Source of the DNA: Unio delphinus | Taxonomy: Eukaryota; Mollusca; Bivalvia; Unionida; Unionidae | Length of the DNA stretch: 64,000 bases | Direction of reading: 5' to 3' | Assembly (NCBI GenBank): GCA_029339505.1 | Contig: JAQISU010000025.1 | Coordinates: 4,227,001-4,291,000 of the forward strand | Shown: piece by piece, positions 58,855 to 64,000 of the stretch | How the letters are laid out: every line of letters starts with the position of its first letter | How positions within the stretch are numbered: the stretch's first letter is position 1 | Notes under the pieces: generated by a model | Database searches by the model: none | Told to the model about the DNA's origin: nothing | Seen by the model: the letters and a program-made list of their open reading frames with translations, nothing else | Program-made: the position numbers and the translations under genes

Positions 58855-60036
58855 CAAAAGTCTTGATTAGTTTCATATTGTCCTTAAGCCTCTCCCTCTA
58901 AGTTGGTTGCACGATTGCTCGATAGCAAATCATCAAAGTCACTGAGAAAATATATCTCAGATCTACCGTACCACTGAAAAAATATATATCAGACCTATCT
59001 CAGACCGACCGTACCACTGAAAAAATATATATCAAACCTACCGTACCGTTCGGACTCTACCACAAAGAACATAGTGTCCTCATTTTTTTTTTTTTTTGCG
59101 CTGTATAGTTGCGATGAATAATAATGGTGTTCTTGCAATAGTACAGTTACAGTCAATAATATAGGCCTGACTGAACCACCTAGTATAGAAACCACTTAAG
59201 CTAGCCCATGCAACAAAAAAAATACCATTGGTTTGTATGCGAGGCTGCTTGAATCATATACCCGGATTTGAATCAAAGATATCATCATTGGGTTTGCAAG
59301 GAGCTGTCCAATCTCAGCTGCTCAATTCTATATTGCTTTTTGAAACAGATATCACGATAATACGCTAAAAAAAAATTGGCCTAACGTGGTTTAATTACGA
59401 CAAGAACGATGATCTGGAGTTGCATGTCCTTGCAAGATCGTTTTAAAGACCGTTCGCAAAATTGGATGATTAAATTTTGTGCAGGGTAACTTGAAAGATC
59501 TATAACGCAAAATGTGTTTTTCTGAAACCTGCAAGACAATACTTACTGATAAACTAAAGTGGCAAATGCAGATAATAAATTATTCCTAAGTAGCATAAAA
59601 TATGTGTATCTAAGAAAAGCAAATGTTATTACAAGTTTACGCAGGTCACTATTGGTATAGATGCAAGCAGGGATGACCTCGACATTAGTAATGTTATTAC
59701 GTTATGGCTAGACCACTCGTTTTGACAAACTTAAAAGTCTCAAAGACGGACCAAATTGAGAATAATTGTGTATACGATGGAACGTCCAATACCACTTCCC
59801 AGTTTTATGAAGTCCGCGTATGAAAGTGGGAGGAATTGTACTACACATAAGTTAGATATGCACTTCCGAAAATGCCATGGCTGCGATGCATAACATATAG
59901 GTGTGTGCGTGCCTGTTATCTTGTATTATTTTAAGTGTATATATGGTTGGTTAAATTTTGGCTTTATATATGTATCCCTTATCATGGTGCAGTACATGCT
60001 TCGCCATTATCTTGTATCATTATGTTTGTGTTGCAG
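58690..60036. other. Intron sequence with a (TA)n tract
   Basis: TA tract at about 58795-58851. A short repeated piece, ACCGTACCACTGAAAAAATA, occurs at 58965 and 59010. No coding block is seen until the exon 3a acceptor. Confidence 0.6.
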
Positions 60037-60174
60037 GCTTTACCGACAGCTTTTAATAAAGATCTAATAAATAATGCTGGTTTTACAACAGCCATGATGA
60101 TCAATAACTTTTCATGTGTCTCTTTTAAAGATGTGGATGCCGGTCATTATGCGTCGTTGTGTCTAACAATGTAG
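60037..60174 (+). pseudogene. Exon 3a: broken tandem copy of exon 3
   Basis: After a TTGTGTTGCAG acceptor the sequence encodes ALPTAFNKDLINNAGFTT and onwards to the DVDA metal-binding motif, nearly identical to exon 3b. It then jumps by an in-frame loss of 45 bases, removing FMMDDRNLYRCGSDP, to a GHYASL segment and stops at TAG 60172. No donor in the expected place is seen. Inclusion would end the protein early, so it is a pseudo-exon or a poison exon. It lies 189 bases upstream of the intact copy. Confidence 0.85.
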
Positions 60175-60225
60175 AGTTGTTTGTTTCTCTGCATTATGTT
60201 TGTATGTATCTTTCTTTTATTCCAG

Positions 60226-60416
60226 GCTTTACCAACAGCTTTTAATAAGGGTCTAATAAATAATGCTGGTTTTACAACAGCCATGATGATCAATAACTTT
60301 TCATGTGTCATTTTCCAAGATGTAGATGCTTTCATGATGGATGATCGCAATCTATACCGGTGTGGATCAGATCCCCGTCATTACCTCGCGTACAGCACAA
60401 AATACGGAGATAAGGG
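60226..60416 (+). CDS. B4GALT-like: Exon 3b: metal- and donor-binding part of the GT7 domain
   Basis: Acceptor TTTATTCCAG|GCTTTA and donor AAGG|GGTGAGT (GT at 60417) bound 191 bases, entering in phase 0 and leaving in phase 2. The peptide has FNKGLINNAGF (like FNRAKLLNVGF in mammals), FSCVIFQDVDAFMM with the DVD motif that binds manganese and UDP-sugar, and DDRNLYRCGSDPRHY with a conserved Cys and PRH block. It is one codon longer than the 188-base mammalian exon as I recall it. It joins in phase to exons 2 and 4. Confidence 0.93.
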
Positions 60417-60432
60417 GTGAGTATATATATAT

Positions 60433-62070
<1,638 letters not shown>

Positions 62071-62074
62071 TGTT

Positions 62075-62310
62075 GTTGTAGGGTTCAGCGCCATGTGCTA
62101 GCAAACAAATAGGCAATACATGGCGACCAGTATAAAATAATAGATACTGAACTCGGGAAACCCGGGAAAGCTCCTGTAAAAGCCACAGACTTACGAGAAG
62201 CTACTGGAAAGCTTTCTCACATACCCACACTGGCCGAATTCGAGACTCGAACCCACGCAGACAGCGTTGAGATAGCAGAGACCCCCATAATAAATTACGA
62301 GCTAGGCTTA
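62075..62310 (-). mobile_element. tRNA-derived SINE, second copy, antisense to the host gene
   Basis: Shares ACGAGAAGCTACTGGAAAGC, CACATACCCACACTGGCCGA and GAGACTCGAACCCACGCAGA (box B in reverse) with the copy at 58426-58690. The box A end is worn. Confidence 0.7.
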
Positions 62311-62544
62311 AGTCAAACACTTTTTTCTATCACCTAATTATATAATAACAGCAAGACGATATTACATGGTGTCTGTTATGATGTAAGCTTACTCAATGGA
62401 CGTTAGGAGCAGTTTATATAGTAAATATTATGTATTAATTAAAATACACATAGCAACTTCATCTACCATAAATTTTTTGACGTTCGGGGATGGGGTCTAC
62501 GAATTTATTTTGAGCTGAGAGATGATTTATTTTCTGTCACGATA

Positions 62545-62904
62545 TTTTTTTTAAATCGAATACATTAATGCAAATAGTATTGTGATATTTTGCTTTAAAA
62601 TCAAAGCAAGAGTTTTTTTTTCTCGGCTACAGTCATACAGAAAGTACAAACTATAGTGTCAGATAAATTTTCCAGAACAATAATTTGTAGGACGCAAAGA
62701 TAGTTGCTGTTGGATACCGTTGAACGATGCACGGTTTATTCAGTTTATTCAGATATACCGCGGTATACTTTGCTTTTCTATATATATATACCAATAATAA
62801 TTTAAAGATCTGTCTTTAAGGAGGAATGGACTATTATTTCTAAAGATCTCTCTGATATGATTTTAAAGCAAAACATCACAATATTACTTGCATTAATGTA
62901 TTTG

Positions 62905-62938
<34 letters not shown>

Positions 62939-62985
62939 AAAAAATTTAAGATCTGTTTTTTAAGGAGGAACAGACTATCATATAT
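62545..62985. repeat. Inverted repeat arms with nested direct repeats
   Basis: AATACATTAATGCAAATAGT ... GCTTTAAAATCA (about 62560-62605) is the reverse complement of 62858-62908. In addition, AAGATCTGTCTTTAAGGAGG at about 62803 recurs as AAGATCTGTTTTTTAAGGAGG-like sequence at about 62949. A small TA tract lies at 62912-62936. It may be a foldback element that suffered a partial duplication. Confidence 0.7.
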
Positions 62986-63117
62986 TAACGCTGTGGAAAA
63001 TAATATCGAAACAATTATACAAGCAGCTATGGTGCTATGAATACCTCAATTGTCTTTATAAAGTAGAAATAAATGTAATTAGGTGACGTTGCTTTAGCAA
63101 TTGTACAGTCATATCAC

Positions 63118-63172
63118 TACGATGTATGCAGTGTGGAAGTTTATAGTCATGTCTAGCACTGGAGCATGATGT
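63118..63172 (+). repeat. Dispersed repeat copy (partner 10793-10853)
   Basis: GATGTATGCAGTGTGGAAGT and the following TTTATAGTCATGTC match the earlier copy with a few changes. Confidence 0.7.
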
Positions 63173-63179
63173 CAGTGTG

Positions 63180-63213
<34 letters not shown>

Positions 63214-63345
63214 TGTATGTATGTATGTATGTATGTATGTATGTATGTATGTATGTTTGTATGTATGTCTGTTATGGATGGATGGTGCATGCATGCATGC
63301 AGGTAGGTAGGTAGGTAGGTATGTGTGTGCATATATGTATTTATG
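63180..63345. repeat. (TATG)n with (GCAT)n and (GGTA)n microsatellites
   Basis: TATG tract at 63183-63260, then GCATGCAT at 63287-63301, then GGTA repeats to about 63320. Confidence 0.95.
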
Positions 63346-63638
63346 TATGTATATGTTTATGTCTATGGGGGCTGGGATGGATAGATGAATGGATGCATAC
63401 AATCATGTAATTTAGAGGCCTCTCAATTAAACATACATATGTCCCTTTAAAATAAAAGATAATTTCGTTGCTGTAAAATCATAGAAAAGTGAAATAAAAT
63501 AAAATCGTGGGATAACAAATTCCAGCAAGGATATAGCTATGTGTATATCTTACCAAATTGTCTCTTTATGCCGCTAATTGCGTACCGTTTGGTTTTGTCT
63601 TACCTTTTAATCTAGGTTGATCATGAATTTTTTTTCAG

Positions 63639-63761
63639 GTTGCCTTTTCCAGAGCTGTATGGAGGAGTGATTGGATTTACCCCAGAACAGTTTACAAAGG
63701 TCAACGGTTTTTCCAATTTATACTTTGGTTGGGGCGAGGAGGACAATGATCTACATACCAG
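63639..63761 (+). CDS. B4GALT-like: Exon 4: acceptor-binding part of the GT7 domain
   Basis: Acceptor TTTTTTTTCAG|GTTGCC and donor ACCAG|GTTGTT bound 123 bases, the same length as the mammalian exon as I recall it. The first base completes a Gly codon from exon 3b. The peptide LPFPELYGGVIGFTPEQF, then NGFSNLYFGWGEEDNDLHTR, matches the GGV...GWGGEDDD region that binds the acceptor sugar. The catalytic Glu-Asp pair is kept; the next Asp is Asn. The residue just before YGGV is Leu, where mammalian galactosyltransferases have Tyr. The donor GTTGTT is weak, but phase and homology support it. The remaining exons lie beyond the window. Confidence 0.9.
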
Positions 63762-63848
63762 GTTGTTGACATAGTGTTCATGTTGTATTGCGGTAAGACA
63801 GTGGCGGGGGTACTTTTCAGTGATCTTACAATCAAGTATGTGACATAG

Positions 63849-63855
<7 letters not shown>

Positions 63856-63892
<37 letters not shown>
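63856..63892. repeat. (TA)n microsatellite
   Basis: About 18 TA units in the last intron. Confidence 0.95.
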
Positions 63893-63894
<2 letters not shown>

Positions 63895-64000
63895 TTGTAT
63901 TTAATCTCTATCATAGTTCAAACAACGTTTCCGTTCAATTTGTTTACTCCAGAAATGATCATGTTTCATAAAATATATTCATAAATTGAATGGAACCGAT

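Noticed and set aside
63762..63770. Exon 4 reading through to the TAG at 63770 as the gene's end
   Set aside because: The family needs a further His-containing C-terminal exon. The 123-bp length and phase support splicing at 63761, although the donor is weak.

Overview
This is animal nuclear DNA: AT-rich, gene-poor, full of microsatellites and decayed mobile elements, with one recognisable host gene split by large introns with GT/AG borders. The mix of elements (RTE-like and other LINEs, a Gmr1-order Ty3/gypsy element, a Penelope-like element, hAT-type MITEs, tRNA-derived SINEs, a Polinton/adintovirus-like relic) fits a lophotrochozoan, most likely a mollusc. The taxon is an inference; nothing in the window proves it.

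Layout. 1-6600: a frameshifted relic of a Polinton/Maverick (adintovirus-like) element, with family B polymerase, SF1 helicase and HNH nuclease in one + strand series, a minus-strand retroviral-type integrase, a minus-strand zinc-ribbon/phospholipase A2 protein, and a + strand packaging ATPase. 6600-11500: no gene seen, a few dispersed repeats. 11520-14320: two LINE pieces. 15400-18900: microsatellites, a 124-bp tandem repeat and a divergent solo LTR. 19900-20209: first exon (1A) of a beta-1,4-galactosyltransferase-family gene. 20880-37000: minisatellites, LINE copies from at least three families, MITEs and SINE-like repeats. 38256-44077: a young minus-strand Ty3/gypsy element with LTRs about 99% identical. 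44900-49000: MITE, minisatellite, a long hairpin and an uncertain promoter with two candidate exons. 49472-63761: exon 1B and exons 2, 3 and 4 of the same glycosyltransferase gene, its introns holding a Penelope-like element with inverted terminal repeats (a hAT MITE nested in one of them), three SINEs, a solo LTR and long TA tracts.

The host gene is the biological centre. Exons 1A and 1B encode alternative or duplicated type II membrane anchors and stem regions. They are about 29.6 kb apart, share 5' leader and intron homology, and both end in the phase that fits exon 2. Exons 2, 3b and 4 encode the GT7 catalytic domain (GG-Y-P-DC, PYRDR, DVD, GWGEED). A second, broken copy of exon 3 (3a) lies directly upstream of the good one. 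The catalytic domain runs off the right end of the window. A leucine at the position that sets donor choice in mammalian enzymes suggests GalNAc rather than Gal transfer.

All exon borders were read by eye from splice signals and phase. No alignment, database search or RNA evidence was available.
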